Of a stretch of DNA of 64,000 nt, positions 1 to 12,100 are shown one piece after another (the stretch's first letter is position 1; every line of letters begins with the position of its first letter). The stretch lies in NCBI RefSeq assembly GCF_002288925.2, contig NW_022098092.1:497498-561497 (forward strand), given 5' to 3'. This stretch comes from Delphinapterus leucas (taxonomy: Eukaryota > Chordata > Mammalia > Artiodactyla > Monodontidae). The position numbers and the translations under genes are program-made. Under the pieces are notes generated by a model that did not search any database, was not told the origin of the DNA, and saw nothing but the letters and a program-made list of their open reading frames with translations.

Positions 1-3000
1 GACCAGGAGCTGGAGAGGAGCACGTTTGTGGGCAGAAGATTGTGAGTGTGACTGTGCGCCCCTGCTTGAGGAATCATGGGATTATTCAAGGGGAGATCAA
101 GCAGGCAGCTCAAAAAGGGAGCCTGGGCCTCAAGGCATGGTCAGGACTGGAGATCTACATTTGGGACACTTCCACCTATTGTAGCCATGAGCATGGAAGA
201 GCTCCTTGGGAAGGATGGAGAGAGGAGACTGATGAGCAGGGAACTGAAAAGAAGAAAGCTTAGACTTGATCCCTGAGGAGCCTTGGCCTGTGAGGCTGGG
301 AGAGGAGACTGAGTCAGCTGAATAGCCAGGGAGGTGGGAGGACGTGTCTGTCATCTTGGAAGCCAAAGGAGGAGAGCACTTCTAGAAGGAGGGAGAAGAT
401 GAGTCCAAGGAGGAGAAGAAATCCTGTCAGGCTTATTGATTGGAGGAGGTCGTTGGAGACATGGTGAGTGCCATTTTGGTGGAAGGATAGGAATGGAATC
501 CAAACCGTAGGGTCATGAGGTGAGTGGAAGGTGAGTGAGAGGAGACCCCCTCCTTCCAGCAGTGCAGCTGTGAGGGAGAGAGGAGCTGGGGCAGGAACAG
601 AGGAGGGCGTGGAACAAAGGATGGTTTCTCGTGTTCAGAGCTGTGGGGAAGGATCTGCTTGAAGGGCAGGCTTGACCAGGGGAGCTTGGGGGCGGCAGGG
701 TCCCAAAAGGAGGAGGCGGGTCAGCTCCTCTGAGTTGTCAATGAAAATAATCAATAAACAATCTATAAAAGGAGTAGAAAAGAGTTTTACTTGAGCCAAA
801 CTGAGGACTATAGCCCAGAAGCCAGCCTCACAGATAACTCTGAGAAACTGCTCTAGAGAAGCATGGTTTTCAGCACAGTTTTATGTCTTGTCAGAACAAA
901 GAACCACAAACAAGTCAGGGATACATTCCTTCAAGGTTTCAAAAAAACAGATCAGCAAGTACACAGTGAGTCAGTATGGCTTTGGCACCTGGGAAGGGAA
1001 TCTTATCATGAAAGGAGTACCAGCATTGGCATCCCAGGAAGGGAGGCATTTAATCTTTATTTTTAACATGGACATTCTTTACTTCTGGTCAATGTGCCCT
1101 TTTCTTTAATAATTAAAGCAGGTGTACAGTGTATGTTTGATAGGCCACAAACAGGATGTTTTAGTTAGCAGAAAATCCAAGTTAACTCGTGTATAAGCCA
1201 GAATGACTTCCCCATACCTCAATATGTGAACATTTCTTCTATCAGAGTTAACCTGAGGGGCACGGAGCAGAGGCCAGGCACAGGTGCAGGTACAGGCAGG
1301 TGTGGGTGTGTGGCATCAGAAAGGCAATGGCAAGTCCATCTGGTGGCTTTTATCTTTTTTGTAAAACAGAGAGCAGGCTGAAAGAGAGATGCCAGCTGTA
1401 CGGATGTCCACGTGGCCAACAACCTGCCCAGCCCCTAGTCTAGGCTTAGGGAACACACAGCCCACTCCCCCACCACGTTACGTTCTCAGGCATTAGCACC
1501 ATCATGCATTAGTTTCTCAAGCGAAAAATCATTATCTCATCTCTCTCCTTCCTCTATGCCCGATGCACCTCTCCACTCATCCTCCACCATTAAATCCATG
1601 AGCAAGTAAGCCCTGTCTGTCCTCACTGATAAGTACCATCTGACTCACTTCTCTTCATCTCCACTGCCAGCCCCCAAGTCCAGGCCACTGTCACCTAACA
1701 GGGGGGCAACTGCAACCCATCCTCATGCCCACTCACACTCCCTCAAATCACTCCTCTGTGCAGAACTCTTCAGTGGCCGCCACTGTCCTTCAAATCATGC
1801 TCCGCTGGACAATGACGTGGAAACGAGATGCTGTGGTCTGGCTGGCTTGCCTTCTCCCCAGGCCCTCCTCTGCTGCAGCCCGCTCAGTTTCGCCTGGACC
1901 CTAGATGCCCAGTGACCTTGGCGTGTTCAGAGCCTTTCCCTCCTAGCCACGCGCTTCCCTCCCTGTTCCTCTCCCCGATAACTATTCCTCACCCTCTGAA
2001 CTCAGCCTAGCCTCCCGACCTGAGTGGGCCCAGTCTGGCTCTGGCCCCTCATTACGTGCTGGGAGCTTCCTGTGCTTCCTCCTTGTGTCGTTGTTTTCTT
2101 AAGTATTGATCCATCCAAGGAAAATTCTGTGAGTCAGAGATCTTGCCTTTCACCACTGGTCCCATTAACCTGCACCCAGTGGCGATCCGTAAATATGTGT
2201 GGGCTGGCTGACTGCCGAGGGCCGCCTCCCTGTGCCGGCCTCACTCTCCAGACTGAGGTCTGGGGCCTGCCAGGAGAGAGCAGAGGAGTCACTCGTTTGG
2301 CAGCAACATGGCTTTAGTGGAAAATGTGTAGGATTTGAGAGTCGGGAGATTTCCTTCGGGGATAAATTCCACCCCTAACCAACTATGTGGCCTTAGACCA
2401 GTCATTTCTTTCTCTCTGAGCCTCTGTGTAGTCATCTGTCACATGGGTATGTTCATCAAAGATTGTTGAGAAGGTCAAATGCTGTCATAGATGTGCAATA
2501 TGGTTTGCACACCGTAAGGTGAGGAACACCTGAGTGTTCTCCATGGGGCAAGTCTCAGCTTACTGCACCAGCCTTCCCTGCAGCAGCCACCTGTGCTTCC
2601 AGACTCGCCCCCTTCAAATCCCCCATGCGCAGCCAGGCTCGGCACCACTAACCCTGGAGCTGGGCTATGGGCCCCCAACCCCCCTACATGTCAGCTTCAG
2701 CCACACACTCACACATCCAGTGCACCTAGTAGTATTCTCACCTCCGCCCAGAATGTTTTCTTTCTCAAGCCTCTCCCTTTCCATAGAAATGAACCAACCC
2801 CTAGTGAGTTCCAAAATTTGTTCTTCAAGCAGGAACAGGTCTGATTCCTACACTGCCTGCCAAAACCCAACACGGATGGGCCCCAAGCAAGAAGCAGCAG
2901 CAGCCTCATGTAATGCATGCAGGAACCAAAACTTGCTGGATTGTCTTTACCAGGCACACGCCCACCCAGCCACTCCAAGGACAGAGGCACTCCCTCTGCC

Positions 3001-3146
3001 CTGCCACTTGGCTTTGGGGCCAATGACAGCATCAAAGCCTTGCTAGGAGGGGTGGCCAGGAGCTGTGTGAGAGAGTGACTGGCCTGGGCGAGGGGACCCT
3101 CTCTCCCTTTGATGCTGACTGTGGCTTCTCTGCTTGTGTTTTGCAG
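1..3146 (+). other. COL23A1: COL23A1 intron upstream of the micro-exon
   Basis: No coding exon was found here. The first 750 bases are purine-rich. An LTR-like repeat follows at about 745-1235. The rest is unique-looking sequence with a possible MIR trace near 2345-2500. Confidence 0.8.
745..1235 (-). mobile_element. LTR-like interspersed repeat (probable old endogenous retrovirus LTR)
   Basis: The text resembles an LTR-type repeat that I recognise loosely from cetartiodactyl genomes (phrases such as aaagagttttacttgagcca and agcatggttttcagcaca). The apparent orientation is minus. No coding part is attached. The family is not certain. Confidence 0.4.
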
Positions 3147-3154
3147 GTCCTCCC
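3147..3154 (+). CDS. COL23A1: COL23A1 8-nt micro-exon (split Gly, Pro-Pro)
   Basis: Eight bases, GTCCTCCC, lie between a strong acceptor (pyrimidine-rich tract ending TTTTGCAG) and a perfect GTAAGT donor. A branch-point-like TGCTGAC sits at 3113-3119. The next exon starts in phase 0, so this exon must complete a Gly codon whose first G ends the upstream exon outside the window. That gives Gly-Pro-Pro, which fits the GPP expected just before GQSGRDG in the human protein as I remember it. The small size makes this the least certain exon. Confidence 0.75.
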
Positions 3155-6100
3155 GTAAGTGTCCTGGATTATGCTCTCTGCTCCTGAAAGATAAGACATT
3201 TTGTTTTCTCTCTGTGTGACACTTTCATGAAAATAATATTTGATTAGAGTGGTCTGTCCTTAAAATTAAATTCAGTCCCAGACAGGGGCCATATTTTTTT
3301 GTGATTTGTAGATGAATGCAAGCACAGATTTCCATGGGCTTGACTTGCCCAGTGAAGCATCCTGTGACTGTTTTCCCTGCAAGAGAGCTGACATGAGCCT
3401 GGCTGCTCCTCACCAAATCTCTGGCTCAGCTTGATGCACAGCAATGCAAGCACCATGCCCATATTTCCTAAATGTTCAGCCACAGTTGATCTGTGTAAAC
3501 ATTTTCGTCTCACATGCTTTGGCAGAAAGAGCTCTGGAGTCAGGCAGTTATGCCAGCAATATGTTGCACCTGACCACTAGATCCTGGGGTCCGTTTTCCT
3601 TCTTTGCCAAAATATTTGACTCTCTGGGTTGGGCAACAGAGACCTTGAGAGAACAGCTGGCCAGTGAGGGTGCTGAGTTTGAGAAGCGTGTGATTGGTGC
3701 CCAATCCACAGCAGCCCCGGAAATCCCATTCCTTCTCCAAGACACGTGACAAGTCTGCCTTTGATTCATCTTGGCAGTTTTTCAGAGCCTGATAAATCCT
3801 GATGAATTAATTCAAAAAGCACATTGACAGTCCTCTTGAGCCAAAATTAACCTTCTAAAGGAATTCCTTTCAGATGAGCAGCTTCGTTTTACTTCCACTT
3901 ACCATGATTCATTTCCCGATTAGCACCCTTCAGAATCTGGACCTCTTGATGCATGTAGCGGCACCACATTGAGCCAGAAAGTGAGAATGTCTAGATTTAT
4001 GGGCTACGAGCAGTTTTTCACAGTTGAGTCATTCCTGACTGTCACATGGAGGCTAGCCTGCGTGAACTTGCCGAAGTGTGTAATGCAGAGGGCTATGGAG
4101 AAAATTTGGTTTTTTGTGTGTTTTTTTTTAAACTTGGCTGTTAAACGACTAAGTGGATTAAACAAATGTAGAATTCTCAAGCTGTAACCTGAGATGGATG
4201 CCAATGTATGGGTCACTGGCGGGACAGCCACTGCTCCGAGCACATGGGGTCAGAGAAGCATCCAGTAGCAGTAAAGGTACCCCCATATCTCTGGTTTCCA
4301 AGGCTGTCTTCCTCAGGTCACCCCATCCCGGTGGCAACAGACAGGAAACCCATATCCTGCTCACTAGGCCCCAGATCAGGCCCCATTTAAGGAGCATTTT
4401 CCATGGTAACTGTGATGCCACCCTCCAGAAGCCCACAATCCCACAAGGTCCTTGCCATGTGCCTTGGCTGACGTGGGGAGGACACATGTGGTATGTGCCC
4501 TGGGGGCCCCTCCAGCCTGGCCCTATGAGGTGAGGAATGGGTGCGCCATCCCCCAAACCCGCTGGAGCCTTGCATCCCCCCGCGTGAAGGAGTCAGTTAC
4601 CAGCCAGCAGCCTCTGCTGCAAACCCTGCAGATACTGGGGGGATCTGGGGCCCTGACTGAGTTCTAAGTGTTGCCATATGGTTTTCTGCCGAAAGTCTAA
4701 TTATTAATGACGTATTAATTACCACAGGGGCAATCAGGACGAGATGGCTACCCGGTAATTTGCCATATATTTTTTTGCTCTCTTTACCCTTTACTCTCAA
4801 GCCAGTATTCTTCCTCTGTGCCTTTATTTACCTGTCTGCACTCCTCTCCTCCTCCTCCTCTGCTCCTCAGTGGCTGTGGTCTCTCTGTGGAGGGAGTAGC
4901 GTTAGCTCTGTGAAGATGCAGGATGTGCAGATCTGCAGGGCCCTGGCCTGGAGGGAACTGTCTGCAGCTCTAGCTGCCTTGCAGACAAATCAAATAGCCT
5001 CCAAGAAAGAGTCTCATTGGTGTGCTGAGTCCACCCAACACTGCTCTTCCTGGCCAGTGTGTCAGCCCTGAGCCCAGGGTCCAGCCCTTGGCTGTGGAGT
5101 GAGTGCCCTCCTGTGGGCGTGGCTGCCAGACTCTTTCCAGTGGACAGAAGACTCCCTGTCCCAGCCCACCATGTCCTGTCACCACTCGAGAACGAGAGGC
5201 TGGTTAGTTCCAGTTTGGCCTTTTTGGTGTCGTTACTTCTCAGATCTTTTACAATTAAACCTAAAAGTTAGCTTATGCTTGGAATGGATTTCCCAGCCTG
5301 GGCTGAGTGAGCACCACGACAGAAGCAAGGTGAAATATGGCTGTGCCACTGTCCAGTCCTGCACGGAGATTAAGGCCCATGATAGCAGCATGCAGAAGTC
5401 CTGATAAAGAAAGAGCAGAGGGTAAGCCTGGTGAAGGAGAGCATGGCAGGACCATCCTGTTGGGAGATTTGTTCTGTGCCGCAGGCCAGGAGGATTCAGG
5501 GAGGGAAATGTTGATGGATTCAGAGGACGCTCTAGTGGCCAGCTCTGTCCAGAGTCAGGACTGGCTGGCAGTGGAGGGCGGGGTCAGGGGGTGGGTGTCC
5601 CCAGTCTTGCAGGAGCCACCTTCCCAGAAGGCTGTGGAGGGCCGTCCAGCCCTGAGCATCAGGGAGACCTGAGCATGGATTCCAACCCTGCTGCCTCCTA
5701 GCTGGGTGACCTTGGGGAAGGCTCTGGCATTCTCTGAGCTTTAGTATCCTGTTCTGTGAAATGGGGTCATGCAAGGCCTCCCTAACAGCACTGGAGTTGG
5801 GATTAAGACTGAGGAGGTGATGGCTACACAAAATGGGTCACAAACCCAGCCTACAATTCTTGGTGGAAACTTTGGGGGGCATTTACCTCATGTCTCGAGT
5901 GGTCTGTGCTCCACCCACCCAGGCAGCCAGGGCAGCTCCCCCAGCAGCAAGCAGCCCAGCCCCTCAGACCAGAAACATCCTGCTCTGTGTGGGGTAAGAA
6001 TGAAATGCGAAGCCGGCCACGATCCACCCTCACCCCACAGGAGCACACAGGGGATCAGGGCACCGCCACCTCCCAGCAGCCTTTCCTGATTGGCCCACAT

Positions 6101-9100
6101 TCCTAGACCTGGCAGCTAGAGTCTTGGGGAACCACAGGCTTTTGCTGGAACATTTCAGCCTCGTGTCCAGGGCCTGCTCGCTTCACTAGCTCAGGAGCAT
6201 TGGAAACTTGCTGACAGAACCACTCCTGGGATTACCTAGTTACCTTTTATACTCTTGATTGTAGGTGCCCGTGTCCAAAGGGGAGTGGGTGGTGTCTGGG
6301 TGAGTGGATTTCTTCCCTCTTGCACATTGTTGTCTCCTCTGAGCACACATGACCCAGGCTGTGAGCATCGGAGAGGCTGCTGGCTGATTGTGGGAATCAT
6401 TTTCCTCGGGCGAGGGTCAGGGGACTCCAGACCAGATGCCAGGGGTCCAGTCTACCTCCCACAGAGCTTCTTCCCCTCTGCCACCATCCTGCCCTTCCTC
6501 CCAGGACGGAGCAGGCTGGGGGGTGGCCAGCAGGCTCTGTGGGTGATGAGTAGGAGTCCTCCTTCAGAGTTAGGCAGCTGGGAATTGAATCCCCTCACAA
6601 GCTGTGAAGCTGGGGGCAAGACCCTCAGCAGCCCTAAAATCTGTTTCCTTCCATGTGAAGAAGAGAGCTGGGATTTAGGTAAAGTGAGGTCACAGCAAAT
6701 GGTGGTCAGGTGACTAAGGCCATTACAGGGCTGTCAGGGAATTAAGCCTGGTGTTTAGTGTATGAGGTTTTTGGCACTGAGCCTGGGTCAGAGACAGGCC
6801 TCTGTGAATTTGGGGTGGGGAGGCCAAGGGAGGGATGTGCATGCAGTGTATCCACCTGGTATGAAGTTGGGAGCTTTCTGGGAAGGGAGCAGGTTAGGGC
6901 CCAGCAAGCCTTCCCCACTGCCCGTTTGCAGACAGCGCTGGCAGCCCACGCCCTTGGCCCCTTAAGCTTCTCATCACTTGGCAGCCCTGAGAAGCCTGGG
7001 CCCGGTGAGGGGTGCGGAGAAGCTGGTATCATACCCACAATTACCCCAGGGCTGGGTTGCCCCTTTTCCTGAGGTCGCCCACCCCAGTTTGCATGCAACT
7101 CCACTTCCACACAGATCTGGGCATCTTCCCTGACTGGGCTGGCCTTGCCTGCTGCTGAGTTCAAAGTGTTTGTGCCTCCAGTGCCAGGAGCCAGCCGACT
7201 CACCCAGCTGTGTGCCTCCAAGCACCCTTGTTCCATCAGGCCGCACAGGCTGTCCCTTCGGTGGAGGGATACAGGGTGGAAGTGACACTCCGCCTGGCTT
7301 TCCCCAAAGGAGGGAAGCAGGCCCATGTGGGCAGGCAGAGGTTGGGAGGGAATTCTGTAGGCTCGGGGCGCCCATGTGTTTTAAGCTGAAATTCAGCTCT
7401 CTCAGCCTGTGGAGGGCCTGGCTCCCAGCCCAAGCTCTGCTGACAGATGGGTCCATGTGCTCATTCCAGGGTTAGGGCAACCCCTGCAGCACGAGGGGCC
7501 TGGCCACCTGAGAGGCACCTCATGTACTGTGTATTCACGGACTTTGAGTCTGTCTGACCCCAGTCCCATCCTGGCTCAGCTGTGCGGTCTTGGGTACTTG
7601 GCCTCTTAGAACCTGGGGAGATCACACCTACAGAGTTGGAGACTTAAAGGGGGGAATACACGCAGAGCCCAAGTGCAGTATGGCAGGTGGCAGCCCCTTG
7701 ATAATACCTCTATCTTTCCTCACCCCACAAAACCTCGAGGGAAGGAAAGACAGGCTTAGGAAATCATTCTGATCCACCAACACACATTGGCAGCATTTGG
7801 AAAGGAAAATGGCTTTGAACAGTCAGTTTTAGAAAAAGTTTTGGGGGCTCCTTTCTTTTTCTTGAACTAAACTTCAAGACCAGCTTCAGGGAGTTTTTTG
7901 TTTTGTTTTTCCTTTGTGCTAAAAACATGTCACTTCCTAAAGGGAAGTAAGAGCAAGAAAAGAGTCAAGCAGGATGCTTGTGGTAGAGACTGTGCCGGCC
8001 TCATGTTCTGGATTAATCCAGTGTGGCCCCCCACCCCGTAAGGAGACCAGCTGAAACCAGGTCCATATATGGACCCGATAGGGGCTGTAGGGGGACAGGG
8101 CCATAGGAGCTAAGCATGTCCGTGGGGCAGGCTGTGGACTGAAAAGGGCCTCGGTCACCTTGTCCACAGCCTCCCTGTACAGAGGCCAGCCTGTCCTTTT
8201 CTGCTGCCAAGGGTTCATGAATAGCTCTCTGCTGATGACAAAAGAAGCATGTTTTTTATAAAACCTTCCCAAAATAGAGAAAAGCACAAAAAAGGAAAAA
8301 GCAATTGTCCATAATCCTACCACCCACAGATAAGTCCTCTCAATATTTTGGCATTTGTTCTTCCCGTACTTTTTGTGTACAAATTTGTTTTTATAGTTAT
8401 TATTCTAAAAATGGGATTACAGTGGACATACGTTTTTGTGGCCTATTTTTTTCCACTTAATATAGCATGAGATTTTTCCACATCATTAAGAATTCTTATA
8501 GAAAGTAATAGCTGCATAGCATTTTTTTTTTTTGGCGGTATGCGGGCCTCTCACTGTTGTGGCCTCTCCCGTTGCGGAGCACAGGCTCCAGATGCACAGG
8601 CTCAGCGGACATGGCTCACGGGCCCAGCCGCTCTGCGGCATGTGGGATCTTCCCGGACCGGGGCACGAACCTGTGTCCCCTGCATTGGCAGGTGGACTCT
8701 TAACCACTGCACCACCAGGGAAACCTGCTGCATAGCATTTTATCACATATATAATTGATTTAACCAGTCTCCAAGTTATATTATTTATATTGACCATCTT
8801 TCACCCTTGTAGTCAACGTTATGGGAATTAATCTAGGCTTATTTCCATGATTATCTCCTTTGTTTGTTTTTTTTGTTTTTTGTTTTTTGGTGTTTTTTTT
8901 GTGGTACACGGGCCTCTCGCTGTTGTGGCCTCTCCCGTTGCAGAGCACAGGCTCCGGACGCACAGGCTCAGCGGCCATGGCTCACGGGCCCAGCCGCTCC
9001 GCGGCATGTGGGGTCTTCCCAGACCGGGGCACGAACCCATGTCCCCTGCATCGGCAGGCGGACTCTCAACCACTGCGTCACCAGGGAAGCCCAATGATTA

Positions 9101-12100
9101 TCTTCTTTGAATAAATGTCTAGAAGTTGAATTGCTGGCCCAAAGGGTTTGCACATGTTTAAGGCTTTTGATGTGTACTGCCAAATGGCCCCCCCGGAAGC
9201 TGTGCTAATTTACATTCACACCAACAGCACATGAATGCTGCATGTTGCCCCAAGCCCTGGCCAATCATGGGTATTATACTTTTAAATCTATGACAACATA
9301 AGTTAAAAATTTATGGATATATGTATGTATCTTGTTTTAATTTAGGGTGTATTTTCATTAGAAGCACGGTCTCAGAGATTAAACTAGTGTTGATAAATAT
9401 TGTGTAATTCTAACTGCCATCTGGTGGTAGAACTTGGAATTGCAGGTATAGAATTTAAAGAGATCACCAGCATTTGAGAGCTTTCAGATTCCAGTTGATC
9501 CAGGGACAGCAGATATCATGCAATCAGCCACACACGGGAGAATTTTGAACTCAGAACATTGTCAGTCCAAGATGGGACCTGCAGAGGAGCCCTGGGCCCA
9601 GCATTGTTACATTAGGGGGTAGTAATCAGCATTTATGTTGATAAAGTGATTTTGCCATCTCATAAATAGCGGGCTCGGCTCTGTTCAACAAATACAGAAG
9701 GTGTGTTGTGTACTAGGGTAGCACAAAAAGAATCAGACCCAGTTGCAGCCTTTGGGGAGCTATGGGGGAGGGGGACCAACAGCCAATTTACCATGGGATA
9801 GAGAGGGAGGGACAACTTGGGGTCACTGTGACCTTCCTAGAGGTTTCTTCTCACAAACTCTTTTTTTCCACTCCAAAATGTGGCTTCTTTCTAGGATGAA
9901 AAGACCTGTCTGTCACGCAAGGCTCAGTATTGCCTACATCTTGACTTTGGCACAGAAAAAGTCTCATCATCTCCTATTTACAACATCGAAATCCTCACAT
10001 TTCCTCTTTTTTGGTATTTGGACTTTTTTGACTCAGCATTGAGCTTTAGTGACTTTCGCGTTTGTTTTACACCTTCAGAATACAATTCAAACACTTTTGA
10101 AAAATGTGTATTTGGTAAATCTTCCAGGGCTTAAGATGTGTGTATTTGAATGTATGAGGAGGGTATTAGGTTGTGAGGTACATAGAAATGATGAAACCCA
10201 GTGAGGGCCAGTGGTACAGAGGCCCTGGAATGGGGGAGCATGCCCACTTCAGAAACACTATCGGTCATTGTCTCTGTGCCAGGTGCTTTTCTGGGTCTTT
10301 GGACTAGCACCAAACAGGAGTGGCAAGGCCCCTCCCTGTAGTGAGGAAGAGAGAAACAAACAAGTAATAAGCCAACAAGATAGCTTCAAGCAGTAAAATG
10401 TGCTAGAGAATAAAGCAGGGGACATGATGAGAGGGCTGACTGGGTGGATGGGTGGGTATAATTTGGATTAAATAATCAGAAGTCTCTTGGGGAAGATGAC
10501 ATTTGAGGTGAGACTTAAATGATGAAAAGATGTAGCAATCTTTGAGGGGGGTTGAGAAATGCTTCTGGCAGAGGAAGAAGCAAGTGCACAGGTCATGAGG
10601 TAGGAACAAGCATCGTGTGTCCAGGGTATGTACGAGGCCAATGTGGCTCGAGTGAGCGAGCAAGTGCCAGGAAATGGTAGAAGGGGAAGTCAGAGAGGTC
10701 TCCAAGGCTGTGTGGGATAGAATCTTATAGGCCACGGTGAGAGGCTGACCCAGGCAGGAGGCCAAGGAAACTTGGCTCTGTGTTTACAGAAACTACCTGT
10801 CCACAGAGACAGCTGCCTTGACAAGGGTGGGGAGTCTCTCTCCTCCCAAGGGAGCTAGAAAAAAGGACTGTCCACTCTCATCCCCCAGAAGCCTTTCCAA
10901 CGGGCCTGGGAACAAGTGCACAGACCAAGTGCTTGCTGGGGGCATGATTGCCCGCATTCCCACCCTGGGAGACTGATGGTCTCGGCCCTGCTGGACAGAG
11001 GAGGAAGCTAGGCTCAGACACTGATAGGACTTGGCCAAGAGACAAGGCCCACCTGCATGGCAAAGCCCGGATTAGCACGCAGCCTGAAGACTCTCCATCA
11101 CACCAGCCACCCTATCAGTAAGCAGGTTGTGGCAGCAGACCAGGGCTCAGACTGTCTGTGCATTGGCAGAAGGGTCTTTCTCCTCTCACCACCCAGAGAA
11201 ACAGATTATTTGGGGTGAATTTTCTGTTTCTCTTCCTCATCCCTATTTTTATCTGGCCCTGGAGCTCTCTCCCCATTCCACCCCCATTATCAAATTGTTA
11301 AGACCCTTTCCTGCTTTCCATTAAAAAAACAAACAAACAAACAAAAGCAGAAAACCAGTTCCAACTTAAATGAAGAAGAAAATTTCTTCATTCCACCTTC
11401 TTTCCTATTCCTCATCCATGTGTCTGTATCATAGCGATTATTAGAAATTAGGGTCCCCCTCGTGGTGAAATGTCCAATTCCGTTTCCCTGGCCAGGAGCA
11501 GCTGAGTGAAGCAAAGAGACCACAGCCATGATCAAGTCCCTTTCCACCCCTGCTGGTAGGCAGTCACTTAGCCCTTCTGTCCACATTTGCAGTGTGAGGC
11601 TTGGCCTGGATGAAAACATTAGGGATTGGATCTGTGCAGCTTTTCACAGTTTCAAAGCACATCATATCCCTGGACATGATGATTTGTGCCCATTTTGTGG
11701 ATTGAAAAACTGAAGCTTAGAGTGGCCATGCCACTTTTCCAGATCTCACAGTGACAAGCACATGGGGCCTGGCTTCCCCCTGAAGACTCCCTAGACCTTC
11801 CCACACAGAGACATTTATGGCACAGTGGGTAAGGCTGTAATGCATCCAGACAGGGCCTCGGACCCCACAGAGGAAGGAGGAGCTAACTCTGCCTGGGACA
11901 AGGGGAGGCTTCATAGAAGAGGGACAGTTGGGACATGTCTTGAGGGATGAGTAGGAGTTTGGCATGAAGACAAGGTAGGAGGCATTCCATGCAGCACCAG
12001 CACAGGCACAATGTAAACGGCAGGGGGTGAGATGTGGTCCCATGTGCCAGTGGACAGTGACTCTGAGGGAGGGCAGGGAAAGGCGGGAAGATGATGCTGA

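Larger units (their letters stand above)
8270..9330 (-). mobile_element. Ancient L1-like fragment split by two SINEs
   Basis: Outer and middle segments read as the antisense of an old L1 3' region (for example ctagaagttgaattgctggc and tgccaaatggccc). The two CHR SINEs at 8522 and 8863 inserted later. Subfamily not assigned. Confidence 0.6.
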
